Part shown: piece after piece, positions 33,361 through 41,262 of the stretch
How positions within the stretch are numbered: the first letter of the stretch is position 1
Layout of the letters: every line of letters starts with the position of its first letter
Origin: Chitinophagales bacterium
GTDB lineage: Bacteria > Bacteroidota > Bacteroidia > Chitinophagales > Chitinophagaceae
Assembly: GCA_026936105.1 (NCBI GenBank)
Contig: JAIXKI010000031.1
Location: 1-64,000 of the forward strand
Direction of reading: 5' to 3'
DNA: 64,000 nt
Translations under genes and position numbers: made by a program
Notes under the pieces: generated by a model
Database searches by the model: none
What the model was told of the DNA's origin: nothing
What the model saw: the letters and a program-made list of their open reading frames with translations, nothing else

Positions 33361-33518
33361 AACGGTCAAAGCTCTGATTAATAGGAGATTTACATACTTT
33401 AAAAAGTAATTCTGCGTATTTATTCTTATTGAATCTGTTTATATTCGCAACAACGGCGGAATTCTGATACAATATTTACCCCCAATCCGGCGTTAAATTT
33501 ATTCCAATTCACAGGTTT

Positions 33519-35087
33519 ATGCAAAAAACTATGAAACTGAAAAATCTGACAATCCTACTCTTAACCGCAGTCATTGCGCTTTCTTCCTGCAAAGGCAAAG
33601 GCCTTTTCGGAAAAAAGAAATATGATAAATCCGATGTCACCGGATGGAACTACAATGATAAAAACATGGGTGGTTTCCAGGTGGCCAAATCCAAAGATCA
33701 GGCTACAGGGCCGGGTCTTGTACTGGTTCAGGGCGGTACCTTCGTAATGGGTCAAACCGATGACGATGTGATGGGAAACTGGGATAATATCCCCCGCCGT
33801 GTATCTGTCCCTTCTTTTTATATTGACCGCACCGAAGTAGCCAACGTTCACTACCGCGAATATATTCATTGGCTGGAAAGGGTATTTGATCCTTCCGATC
33901 CTGACAATAAAAAAATAATCAACGCAGCGCTTCCGGACACCTTGGTTTGGAGAAGCGAGTTAAGTTATAATGAGCCGATGGTTGAATATTATTTCCGTCA
34001 TCCGGGCTTCAATGATTATCCCGTTGTGGGTGTAAGCTGGAGACAGGCTCATGATTTCTGCCTGTGGAGAGGTGACAGGGTGAATGAAGGTATCCTGATG
34101 CAAAAAGGTTACATCAACAAACAGAGCCTTCAAAGCCAGCAACAGGAAAACAATTTCACTACCGAATCATATTTGTTAGGGCTTTATACTGCAGCTCCGG
34201 GCAAAACTGCAACTTCCAAAAAGAATCCGTTGAAGACAGCACAGGGGCAGCCGAGGACGACGGTCAACATGGAAGATGGCATTTTACTTCCGGCATATCG
34301 CCTTCCCCGTGAAGACGAGTGGGAATATGCTGCTTACGGCTACATAGCTCAAAACCCGAGGCCCAGCAAAAAAGATGGCAAACGTGGCGAAGAGTTAGTG
34401 ATGAACAAACAGGTTTATCCCTGGGCTCAGAATGTAAACGGCCTCCGCGAAACCAAACACGGAAGCTGGCAAGGTGAATTCCTGGCCAACTTTAAACGTG
34501 GAAACGGTGACGTTGCCGGTGTGGCCGGAGGTTTGAATGACCGTGCTTTCTACACCGCACCTGTAAAATCTTATTTCCCGAATGCTTACGGCCTCTATAA
34601 TATGGCAGGAAACGTGAGCGAATGGGTGGCTGACGTTTATCGTCCTCTCTCTTCCCTTGATGTGGATGATATTGCTTCTTACCGTGGTAATAAGTTCCAG
34701 AAACTTTATATTGATCCTTCTACAGGCGAAGCAAAAATTGACAGCCTTGGCCGCGTAGTGAAAGTTGATGTAACAGATAAAGAAAGCGCCAACCGCAGAA
34801 ACTATCAGCGTGGTAATGTAATCAATTATCTGGATGGTGACAGTTTATCCCAGTCTTCTTACGGTTATGGCAGCACTACCCTGATCAGCGATAAATCAAG
34901 GGTATATAAAGGCGGAAGCTGGGCAGATATGCCTTACTGGCTGAGCCCCGGCACACGCCGCTTCCTTGAAGAAGACCAGTCATTGAGCACATTAGGTTTC
35001 CGTTGTGCCATGGACCGCATGGGCAGCCCCGAAGGAAACTCCTTCAAGACCGGGAACTACTGGAAAAAACAAAGACAAAAAAGATAA
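33519..35087 (+). CDS. gldJ: Gliding motility / T9SS lipoprotein GldJ
   Basis: GldJ is an outer-membrane-associated lipoprotein needed for gliding in Flavobacterium and linked to the type IX system. The 522-residue protein has a lipobox (ALSSCKG) and a formylglycine-generating-enzyme-like (SUMF1) fold. Motifs are VLVQGGTFVMGQTDDD, YPVVGVSWRQAHDFC, YRLPREDEWEYAA, GLYNMAGNVSEWVAD and RVYKGGSWAD. A second ATG lies at 33531. The porV-porU / gldJ-murF order is conserved in Bacteroidota, which supports GldJ rather than GldK. A terminator follows. Confidence 0.9.
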   Translation: MQKTMKLKNLTILLLTAVIALSSCKGKGLFGKKKYDKSDVTGWNYNDKNMGGFQVAKSKDQATGPGLVLVQGGTFVMGQTDDDVMGNWDNIPRRVSVPSFYIDRTEVANVHYREYIHWLERVFDPSDPDNKKIINAALPDTLVWRSELSYNEPMVEYYFRHPGFNDYPVVGVSWRQAHDFCLWRGDRVNEGILMQKGYINKQSLQSQQQENNFTTESYLLGLYTAAPGKTATSKKNPLKTAQGQPRTTVNMEDGILLPAYRLPREDEWEYAAYGYIAQNPRPSKKDGKRGEELVMNKQVYPWAQNVNGLRETKHGSWQGEFLANFKRGNGDVAGVAGGLNDRAFYTAPVKSYFPNAYGLYNMAGNVSEWVADVYRPLSSLDVDDIASYRGNKFQKLYIDPSTGEAKIDSLGRVVKVDVTDKESANRRNYQRGNVINYLDGDSLSQSSYGYGSTTLISDKSRVYKGGSWADMPYWLSPGTRRFLEEDQSLSTLGFRCAMDRMGSPEGNSFKTGNYWKKQRQKR

Positions 35088-35114
35088 AAAATTGCTTTTA
35101 TAAATCCCAACAGG

Positions 35115-35139
35115 CCCCGGCGATTGCCGGGGTCTTTTT
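35115..35139 (+). terminator. Intrinsic terminator after gldJ
   Basis: CCCCGGC (35115-35121) pairs with GCCGGGG (35126-35132) around a GATT loop, followed by TCTTTTT. It ends the gldJ transcript 28 bp past the stop, so murF needs its own promoter. Confidence 0.88.
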
Positions 35140-35151
35140 ATTTATGCCACT

Positions 35152-35159
35152 TAAATTTG
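35152..35159 (+). promoter_or_regulatory. Possible leaderless promoter of murF
   Basis: TAAATTTG is an exact TAnnTTTG match that ends only 3 bp before the murF ATG. With the usual spacing, transcription would begin at or just after the start codon, giving a leaderless message. The AT-rich sequence makes chance occurrence possible. Confidence 0.35.
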
Positions 35160-35162
35160 CAT

Positions 35163-36443
35163 ATGCAGACCGAAGAGCTTTATCGAATCTATCTCCAAAA
35201 TCCATCTGTTCAAACAGATACCAGGAAGTTGAAACCCGGTGATATTTTTTTTGCATTAAAAGGTGAAAATTTCAACGGAAACAGTTTTGCAAAACAAGCC
35301 ATTGATTCCGGCGCTTCTTATGCTGTCATTGACGAAAAAGAATTTGAAATACCCGGGAGAACGATCGTAGTCGAAGACGTTCTCACTTCTTTGCAACAGC
35401 TGGCAAAACATCACCGGCAGCAATTCTCCATTCCTTTCTTTGCGATCACCGGCAGCAACGGCAAAACAACCACCAAAGAACTCATCCATGCTGTCCTGTC
35501 AACAACATACAAAACATACACTACCGAAGGAAACCTGAACAATCATATTGGCATTCCCCTGACTTTATTGAAAATAAAATCTGATGCGGAACTTGCAATC
35601 GTGGAGATGGGTGCCAATCATATCGGAGAGATCGCCTCTTATTGCCGGATCGTTCTGCCTACTCATGGTCTCATTACCAATTGCGGCAAAGCACACCTGG
35701 AAGGTTTTGGCAGCGAAGAAGGGGTACGAAAAGGAAAAGGAGAACTCTATGACCACCTGAGAACAAATAAAGGAACTGCCTTTGTAATGTGGGATTACGA
35801 TTACCTAAAGGAAATGAGTCAGGGCATTGCAGAGGTGATTACTTACGGAACACATGATTCGGAAATAGAAGGAGACATTATGGCCAGTGATCCGTTTCTG
35901 CAGGTAAAATTTAAAAAAGGAACTGCAATCAGTGAGATACAAACTCATCTTGTGGGTGGGTACAACTTACCAAATGTTCTGGCTGCAGTGGCTGCAGGTA
36001 AATATTTTAAAGTTGCGGATGAAAAGATCAGTAATGCGATCGGCAACTATGTTCCTTCCAATAACCGCTCTCAATGGATCAGGATAGGGACCAATGATAT
36101 TATTCTGGATGCGTATAATGCCAATCCTTCCAGCATGAAGCAGGCGATAGACAACTTTTCCAAAATGCATGCCCCAAATAAAATACTGGTGTTGGGATCC
36201 ATGGCAGAATTGGGAGCTGAGAGCGCTGTGGAGCACAGATCACTTGTGGAATTAATAAAGAAAAACGATTGGAAAAATGTGATACTTGTAGGAGGTAATT
36301 TCGAACCGATCAGTTCACCCTATAAATGGTTCGCTGACTCTGCAAAAGCCGGTGAGTGGATCAAAGGACAGAACTTTCAAAACTGCACATTGCTGGTAAA
36401 AGGCTCCCGCAGCATGCAAATGGAAAAAGCGATCGGAAATTAG
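35163..36443 (+). CDS. murF: UDP-N-acetylmuramoyl-tripeptide--D-alanyl-D-alanine ligase
   Basis: MurF adds D-Ala-D-Ala to the UDP-MurNAc-tripeptide, the last cytoplasmic step of the peptidoglycan precursor. The 426-residue Mur ligase has the substrate-binding N-terminal segment DTRKLKPGDIFFALKGENFNG. The ATP loop ITGSNGKTTTKE follows, then EGNLNNHIGIPLTLL, EMGANHIGEI and LDAYNANPSSM. ATG at 35163 is chosen; the frame runs upstream through the gldJ terminator. Placement after gldJ is conserved in the phylum. Confidence 0.95.
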   Translation: MQTEELYRIYLQNPSVQTDTRKLKPGDIFFALKGENFNGNSFAKQAIDSGASYAVIDEKEFEIPGRTIVVEDVLTSLQQLAKHHRQQFSIPFFAITGSNGKTTTKELIHAVLSTTYKTYTTEGNLNNHIGIPLTLLKIKSDAELAIVEMGANHIGEIASYCRIVLPTHGLITNCGKAHLEGFGSEEGVRKGKGELYDHLRTNKGTAFVMWDYDYLKEMSQGIAEVITYGTHDSEIEGDIMASDPFLQVKFKKGTAISEIQTHLVGGYNLPNVLAAVAAGKYFKVADEKISNAIGNYVPSNNRSQWIRIGTNDIILDAYNANPSSMKQAIDNFSKMHAPNKILVLGSMAELGAESAVEHRSLVELIKKNDWKNVILVGGNFEPISSPYKWFADSAKAGEWIKGQNFQNCTLLVKGSRSMQMEKAIGN

Positions 36444-36487
36444 TATTGTATCATCATATTAAAGGAGTCTGCTATATACAGACTTTG

Positions 36488-36574
36488 CGGAGAGGAAGGG
36501 ATTCGAACCCTTGATACCCTTTCAGGTATACACACTTTCCAGGCGTGCCTCTTCAACCACTCGAGCACCTCTCC
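36488..36574 (-). tRNA. tRNA-Ser (anticodon GGA)
   Basis: The minus strand folds as an 87 nt class II tRNA. It has a 7 bp acceptor stem GGAGAGG/CCTCTCC, an anticodon loop CTGGAAA with anticodon GGA, a long variable arm (TATACC...GGTATC), and the T loop GGTTCGAATCC. The discriminator base is G, as for serine. The CCA end is not encoded. Confidence 0.95.
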
Positions 36575-36606
36575 TGATCAGGTCTGCAAAAATACTGGTT
36601 GAACTT

Positions 36607-37374
36607 TTAGAGACCGAATAATTTTATTGCATTTTGCGTGGTGATCCCTGCCACTTCTTCCACCGGAAGCCGTTTTACTTCTGCCAGTTTTTGAGCAACA
36701 TACTTTATATAAGCCGGCTCATTCCTTTTGCCCCGGAAAGGAACAGGGGCAAGATAGGGTGCATCAGTTTCCAGAACCACATTGTCCAGGCTTAATTGAG
36801 CGAGAATCTTGTCCAATCCAGATTTTTTAAATGTCAAAACACCGCCGATCCCCAGATAAAAACCCAGGTCAATGATCTGCATTGCCTGATCTGAATTCCC
36901 CGAGAAACAATGAAAGACCCCTTTCAAATTACCATTTTGATTTTTCCTCACTATTTCAATGCATTCATCAATGGAATTTCTGGAATGGATCACTAAGGGA
37001 ATATCATACTCCAATGCCCATTCTATCTGCTGTTGAAATACTTCTATCTGCCGGTCTTTATATGTAAGGTCCCAATAAAAATCCAGGCCCGTCTCCCCTA
37101 TGGCAACAAACTTTCTTTTCATCAAATACTCATGTACAATCTTTAATTCTTCTTTATAATTTTCTTTTACCGAACAGGGATGAAGCGCCATCATGCTCAG
37201 ACATTGACCGGGGAAATTTTTTTCTGTTTCCAAAACACGGGCATGAGTTTCCGAATCAATGGCAGGCATCAATACTTTATATACCGATTCCTTCTCTGCT
37301 CTTTCAATGACTTGCTTGCGGTCAATGTCAAATTCATCTAAAAAAATATGAGAGTGTGTATCTATGATCTTCAT
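36607..37374 (-). CDS. TatD-family metal-dependent hydrolase
   Basis: The 255-residue TIM-barrel protein has the TatD metal-site motifs DTHSHIFLDEF, AIGETGLDFYWD, VIHSRNS, GVFHCFSGN and LETDAPYLAPVPFRGKRNEP. TatD proteins are DNases or D-aminoacyl-tRNA deacylase-like enzymes; the physiological substrate is uncertain. The length is normal. It lies next to the tRNA-Ser gene on the same strand, 32 bp apart. Confidence 0.92.
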   Translation of the reverse strand: MKIIDTHSHIFLDEFDIDRKQVIERAEKESVYKVLMPAIDSETHARVLETEKNFPGQCLSMMALHPCSVKENYKEELKIVHEYLMKRKFVAIGETGLDFYWDLTYKDRQIEVFQQQIEWALEYDIPLVIHSRNSIDECIEIVRKNQNGNLKGVFHCFSGNSDQAMQIIDLGFYLGIGGVLTFKKSGLDKILAQLSLDNVVLETDAPYLAPVPFRGKRNEPAYIKYVAQKLAEVKRLPVEEVAGITTQNAIKLFGL

Positions 37375-37762
37375 TTTCTGAATTTATCTACGAGCAAAAC
37401 TGAAGAAAAATACTCAGATCCTATATTGTCCGGCCCTTCATAAGCTCATCTCCATTGCATGCAACATTGATCGTGAGCTGAAAGAATGGGAGATCTCTAT
37501 TTAATCCTGACCTTTTCTGCTAGCATAAACCTGAGTCAAAATGAAATAAAAACCTCCGGGTTACAGCTTGATTGACTGGTTATCAATGGAAAGAATACCG
37601 TTATGTATCACCGGTTCCCACGTTAAAAAATCCAAAACCCTATAATAAAAAACCATTAATCTTTCAATACGGGTAAGCCGGAAATAAGTCATTCCAACTA
37701 TGAAAACTGAAGGTGTATAAGTCCCGCCCTTTCATAATAAATTGAATAACACTCCAAATAAG
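37375..37762. other. Intergenic region upstream of tatD
   Basis: About 390 bp without a supported gene. The sequence is AT-rich and the short open frames have no coding character. It should contain the tatD promoter, but I could not pick a convincing box on the minus strand. The right part leads into the candidate small RNA locus. Confidence 0.5.
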
Positions 37763-37858
37763 TTTGCATTTTTTAAAAAATATTCTACCTTTAAGCCAGT
37801 TTTCATAGGGTACGGATTAAAAACGGGCCAGGGTTTCTACCCAGGCCCTAACTTTTTT
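37763..37858 (+). ncRNA. Candidate small RNA: promoter and terminator 60 nt apart
   Basis: TTTG at 37763-37766 and TACCTTTA at 37786-37793 (seven of eight consensus bases) are spaced by exactly 19 bp, the preferred distance for this phylum. Transcription would begin near 37797. A hairpin at 37825-37848 followed by TAACTTTTTT stops it near 37858. The product would be about 60 nt with no ORF. The locus faces the 3' end of the deacetylase gene, so the terminator is shared. Confidence 0.35.
37821..37848 (-). terminator. Bidirectional terminator after the deacetylase gene
   Basis: GGGCC and GGG (37825-37833) pair with CCC and GGCCC (37840-37848) with one A-A mismatch and a 6 nt loop. On the minus strand it is followed by GTTTTT, 28 bp after the deacetylase stop. 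On the + strand TAACTTTTTT follows. It can end transcription from both sides. Confidence 0.8.
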
Positions 37859-37875
37859 ATAGAGGTATCATTTCT

Positions 37876-38565
37876 TTATAAACTCTCTTCAAGCACTTTT
37901 TCGGGTGGAGAAAATTCTGCAACATTGCTTGCAGAAGATATTAACGAATGAAAACGGAAGCCTTTTTCCGCGAAGAACTTTAAAGTTTGCGGTAATGCAT
38001 ATTTTATTCTGGGTGAAGCTTTGCTGCTGTCATGAAAAACTACAATGGACCCGGGTCCCGCACTGCTCAAAACATTTACGGCGCAATGTTCCGGAGAGAT
38101 CCTGAGGTCAAAATCACCACTCAGCACATCCCACATCACCACTTGTATTTTCAGTTTGTTCATGAATTTTGAAAGCCTTCTGAACTGTGTAATCCCTATC
38201 CTTCCATAAGGCGGACGGAAGAGTAAAGAATCTATGTATCCCGAAGCTTTGTTCACATCTTCCAGGTAAGTTTTGTTTTTGGTCTTCCATCCGTTGAGGT
38301 GATTATATGTGTGATTACCCACGGCATGACCTTCATCAAGAATCCTTTTATAAATTTCGGGATAGGCGATCACATTTTTCCCGATGCAGAAAAAAGTCGC
38401 CTTGGCATCATATTTTTTAAGCTCATCCAGTACAAAAGGTGTGACGGTGGGATGAGGGCCATCATCAAAAGTGAGGTATAAGATGTTTTCACGGGTGGGC
38501 ACACTCCACCAAAGAGATGGAAAAATTTTCTTGATCAGCCAGGGCGTTTTGATTGGGTATCTCAT
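37876..38565 (-). CDS. Polysaccharide deacetylase (NodB domain, CE4)
   Basis: This is a metal-dependent CE4 deacetylase acting on N-acetylated or O-acetylated glycans, for example peptidoglycan or exopolysaccharide. The 229-residue protein has the five NodB motifs: LTFDDGPHPTVTP (two catalytic/metal Asp), GHAVGNHTYNHLN (metal His pair), FRPPYGRIG, MWDVLSGDFD and IVVFHDSSKA. It has no clear signal peptide; an N-terminal basic/aromatic stretch (TPWLIKKIFPSLWW) could associate with the membrane. It is divergent from gltX. Confidence 0.9.
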   Translation of the reverse strand: MRYPIKTPWLIKKIFPSLWWSVPTRENILYLTFDDGPHPTVTPFVLDELKKYDAKATFFCIGKNVIAYPEIYKRILDEGHAVGNHTYNHLNGWKTKNKTYLEDVNKASGYIDSLLFRPPYGRIGITQFRRLSKFMNKLKIQVVMWDVLSGDFDLRISPEHCAVNVLSSAGPGSIVVFHDSSKASPRIKYALPQTLKFFAEKGFRFHSLISSASNVAEFSPPEKVLEESL

Positions 38566-38697
38566 CCTCTCACAAGTTACTCGGGTCAGACAATTGGGAT
38601 AATAATCCAGAGTTGATCTAAGTTACGGAAATACTCTTATCAATTCAGATGTATCGTGATTTTTCAAGCATCTGGCCACTTGCTTTTTTTACCATCT

Positions 38698-38705
38698 TAT
38701 CTTTG
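38698..38705 (+). promoter_or_regulatory. gltX promoter -7 box next to the start codon
   Basis: TATCTTTG matches TAnnTTTG exactly and ends 5 bp before the gltX ATG at 38711, predicting a 0-3 nt leader. TTG at 38680-38682 is present but closer than the usual -33 spacing. Confidence 0.45.
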
Positions 38706-38710
38706 CTTAT

Positions 38711-40231
38711 ATGGAAAAAAGAGTTCGTGTACGGTTTGCCCCTTCTCCCACCGGTGGCCTTCACTTAGGTGGCATGAGAACTGTTTTATATAATTATCTT
38801 TTTGCCAAACAACATAATGGAGATTTCATCCTTCGCATCGAAGATACCGACCAAAGCCGTTATGTGCCCGGAGCCGAACAATACATTTTTGACTGCCTGA
38901 AATGGGCCTGGCTGGAACCTGATGAAAGTCCTGTGCACGGCGGATATTATGGCCCCTACCGCCAGAGCGAAAGAAAAGATATTTACCGGAAATATGCCGG
39001 GCAACTGGTAAATGACGGATATGCATATTATGCTTTTGACACTCCGGAAGAATTAGAAAAGATGCGGCATGAACTCAGAACCGAATCCAATCCTTCTCCT
39101 CAGTATGATCATAAGGTCCGCATGAAAATGCGCAATTCACTGACCTTACCGGCAGAAGAAACAAAAAAACTCCTGGCTGAAAATGTGCGCCACGTGATAC
39201 GCATTAAAGTACCGGAACATGAGACATTAATCTTAAAAGACATGATCCGTGGTGAAGTGCAATTCGATACATCAGTAGTGGATGATAAAGTATTGCTGAA
39301 AGCAGATGGAATGCCTACATATCATTTAGCGGTGATCGTAGATGATTACCTGATGAAAATATCACATTCTTTCCGGGGTGAAGAATGGTTATCGTCAGCT
39401 CCCGTTCATATTTTATTGTGGAAATATCTGGGATGGGAAAAAGATATGCCGCAATGGGCGCATCTGCCTTTAATACTCGGCCCCAATGGCAAGCTGAGTA
39501 AAAGAGATGGCTCCAAATACGGCTTCCCTGTCTTTGCCATGAACTGGACCGATCCGCAATCGGGTGAATTGACAGAAGGATTCAAAGAAAAAGGATTTCT
39601 GCCGGAAGCATTCATCAACTTTCTCGCCATGCTCGGATGGAATGACGGTACCGAACAGGAGATTTTTACGAAAGAAGAACTGATCCAAAGATTTTCGATG
39701 GAGAGGGTTCATAGCGGCGGAGCCAAATTTGATTACGAAAAAGCAAAATGGTTCAACCATGAATGGATGAAAAGGTCTGAGGCCGGAAGACTGGAACAGG
39801 AAGTCAAAAACCTCCTACTTGAGAAAGGCATTGATAACATGGATGATTCTTTTTTGAAAAAAGTAATCGGGCTGGTAAAAGACAGATGTGTATTACTTAC
39901 GGATTTCTATGAGCAGTCATATTTCTTCTTTCATACACCTGAACAATACGACCTGGCGGCAGTAACACCAAGGTGGAATGATGAAAAGAAATTATTTTTT
40001 GCAGAAGTGATCCGGAATTATGAATTGAATATTGACTGGAATGCAGAAGACCTTGAAATAAACTTTAAAGAGATCGCTTCGGTAAATAAAATCAAGCCGG
40101 GGGATGTATTATTGCCTTTCCGCATTATGCTGGTGGGAGGAAAATTCGGACCGGGAGTCTTTGCAATTGCTGAATTGCTGGGAAAAGAAGAAACCCTTCA
40201 CCGGATCAAAAAGGCATTGGCTGCCTTCTAA
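38711..40231 (+). CDS. gltX: Glutamate--tRNA ligase
   Basis: GltX charges tRNA-Glu. The 506-residue class I synthetase has the HIGH-type motif PSPTGGLHLGGMRTVLYNYLFA, then LRIEDTDQSRYVPG and the KMSKS-type loop GKLSKRDGSKYG. Its C-terminal anticodon-binding helical domain begins near residue 340. The sequence is the Bacteroidota variety with a long insert near GELTEGFKEKGFLPEAF. Its last 4 bp overlap the convergent aldo/keto reductase gene. Confidence 0.97.
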   Translation: MEKRVRVRFAPSPTGGLHLGGMRTVLYNYLFAKQHNGDFILRIEDTDQSRYVPGAEQYIFDCLKWAWLEPDESPVHGGYYGPYRQSERKDIYRKYAGQLVNDGYAYYAFDTPEELEKMRHELRTESNPSPQYDHKVRMKMRNSLTLPAEETKKLLAENVRHVIRIKVPEHETLILKDMIRGEVQFDTSVVDDKVLLKADGMPTYHLAVIVDDYLMKISHSFRGEEWLSSAPVHILLWKYLGWEKDMPQWAHLPLILGPNGKLSKRDGSKYGFPVFAMNWTDPQSGELTEGFKEKGFLPEAFINFLAMLGWNDGTEQEIFTKEELIQRFSMERVHSGGAKFDYEKAKWFNHEWMKRSEAGRLEQEVKNLLLEKGIDNMDDSFLKKVIGLVKDRCVLLTDFYEQSYFFFHTPEQYDLAAVTPRWNDEKKLFFAEVIRNYELNIDWNAEDLEINFKEIASVNKIKPGDVLLPFRIMLVGGKFGPGVFAIAELLGKEETLHRIKKALAAF

Positions 40232-41217
40232 CCAAGGCTTTGTATCATCTCCATAACAGGAATAAAACCGGATATTCCTGCCTGTTCGATCCTCTTCATA
40301 TCGTCTTCGTCCAGTTTCTTGAATCCAGAAGTATTGGCTTCGGCATGTGCGGCTGTTCTTATTCCCGTAATTACCGTTGACACCTGCGGATAGCTCAGCA
40401 CATAACTCAGTGCCAGCTGTGTTTTATTCATTCCATATTTTTCACAGAGATCCCAGACCGGCTTCAGCGCTTTATTAGAAACACTGACTAATTCCGGGGT
40501 AATCCTGTTTTTCCGGTGATCATTCCGCGAAAATGAAAAACCATGATCAAACTTACCGGTCAGCAATCCGAATTGCAAGGCCATCCTTGCAATAATTCCC
40601 AATCCTTTTTCTGCTGATAGTTTCAGGGCCGGCAGCGCTCTTTGATTCAGCAGGTTCAGTACCAACTGAAAACCACTGCCCAGATTGTTCTGCAGCATAT
40701 ATTCCGCTTCCGGGAGCGGATCATATGAATTCAAAGACAAACCCCAGTACCGGATCTTTCCCTGCTTTTTCAACTGCACCATAGCTTCCACGCACTCTCC
40801 TTTCTGTAAATGCTCTAGCCTTGCGCTGTGCAACTGATAATAATCAATCTCATTCCTCTTCAGCCGCCGGAGGCTGGCTTCGCAGGATTTCAGAATATGA
40901 ACCTTGGAATATTCAACAGTGAACTGATTATTCTTTGACACATTGCCTGCCTTTGTGGCAATTATGATTTCTTTTTTATCCCTGAGAACCGAACCCAGAA
41001 TTTCTTCTGAATGCCCCAGGCCGTAAATATCTGCCGTATCAAAAAAATTAATCCCAAGATCCAGAGCCCGGTGGATGGCTTTTTTCGATTCTGTATCATC
41101 CACATCGCCCCAGCCTATCGCCGTGGATCCAATCATAGCGCCGCCGCCGATGGCCCATGCGCCAAACCCGGTTTCACTAACCACCAAATCAGTATTTCCG
41201 AAATTTCTGTATTGCAT
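40228..41217 (-). CDS. Aldo/keto reductase
   Basis: The 329-residue TIM-barrel NADPH oxidoreductase has the catalytic tetrad: Asp and Tyr in FDTADIYGLGHSEE, Lys in IIIATKAGN, and His in YYQLHSARLEH. The coenzyme segment lies near STVITGIRTAAH. The substrate is unknown; the closest families act on sugars or aldehydes. It is convergent with gltX (4 bp overlap) and divergent from the GT39 gene. Confidence 0.92.
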   Translation of the reverse strand: MQYRNFGNTDLVVSETGFGAWAIGGGAMIGSTAIGWGDVDDTESKKAIHRALDLGINFFDTADIYGLGHSEEILGSVLRDKKEIIIATKAGNVSKNNQFTVEYSKVHILKSCEASLRRLKRNEIDYYQLHSARLEHLQKGECVEAMVQLKKQGKIRYWGLSLNSYDPLPEAEYMLQNNLGSGFQLVLNLLNQRALPALKLSAEKGLGIIARMALQFGLLTGKFDHGFSFSRNDHRKNRITPELVSVSNKALKPVWDLCEKYGMNKTQLALSYVLSYPQVSTVITGIRTAAHAEANTSGFKKLDEDDMKRIEQAGISGFIPVMEMIQSLG

Positions 41218-41262
41218 ATTCCAATTTATGAATTATCCTTAAATGAATTACCTTAACATGGA

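Noticed and set aside
29935-35087. PorV-PorU-GldJ cluster as a novel system
   Set aside because: It is the known conserved T9SS/gliding cluster of Bacteroidota, with all expected motifs.
35124-35162. Upstream extension of murF
   Set aside because: It runs through the gldJ terminator, and MurF homologues begin near ATG 35163.
40228-40231. 4 bp convergent overlap of gltX and the aldo/keto reductase gene as a regulatory device
   Set aside because: Short convergent overlaps are common, and no terminator or antisense feature supports a special role.
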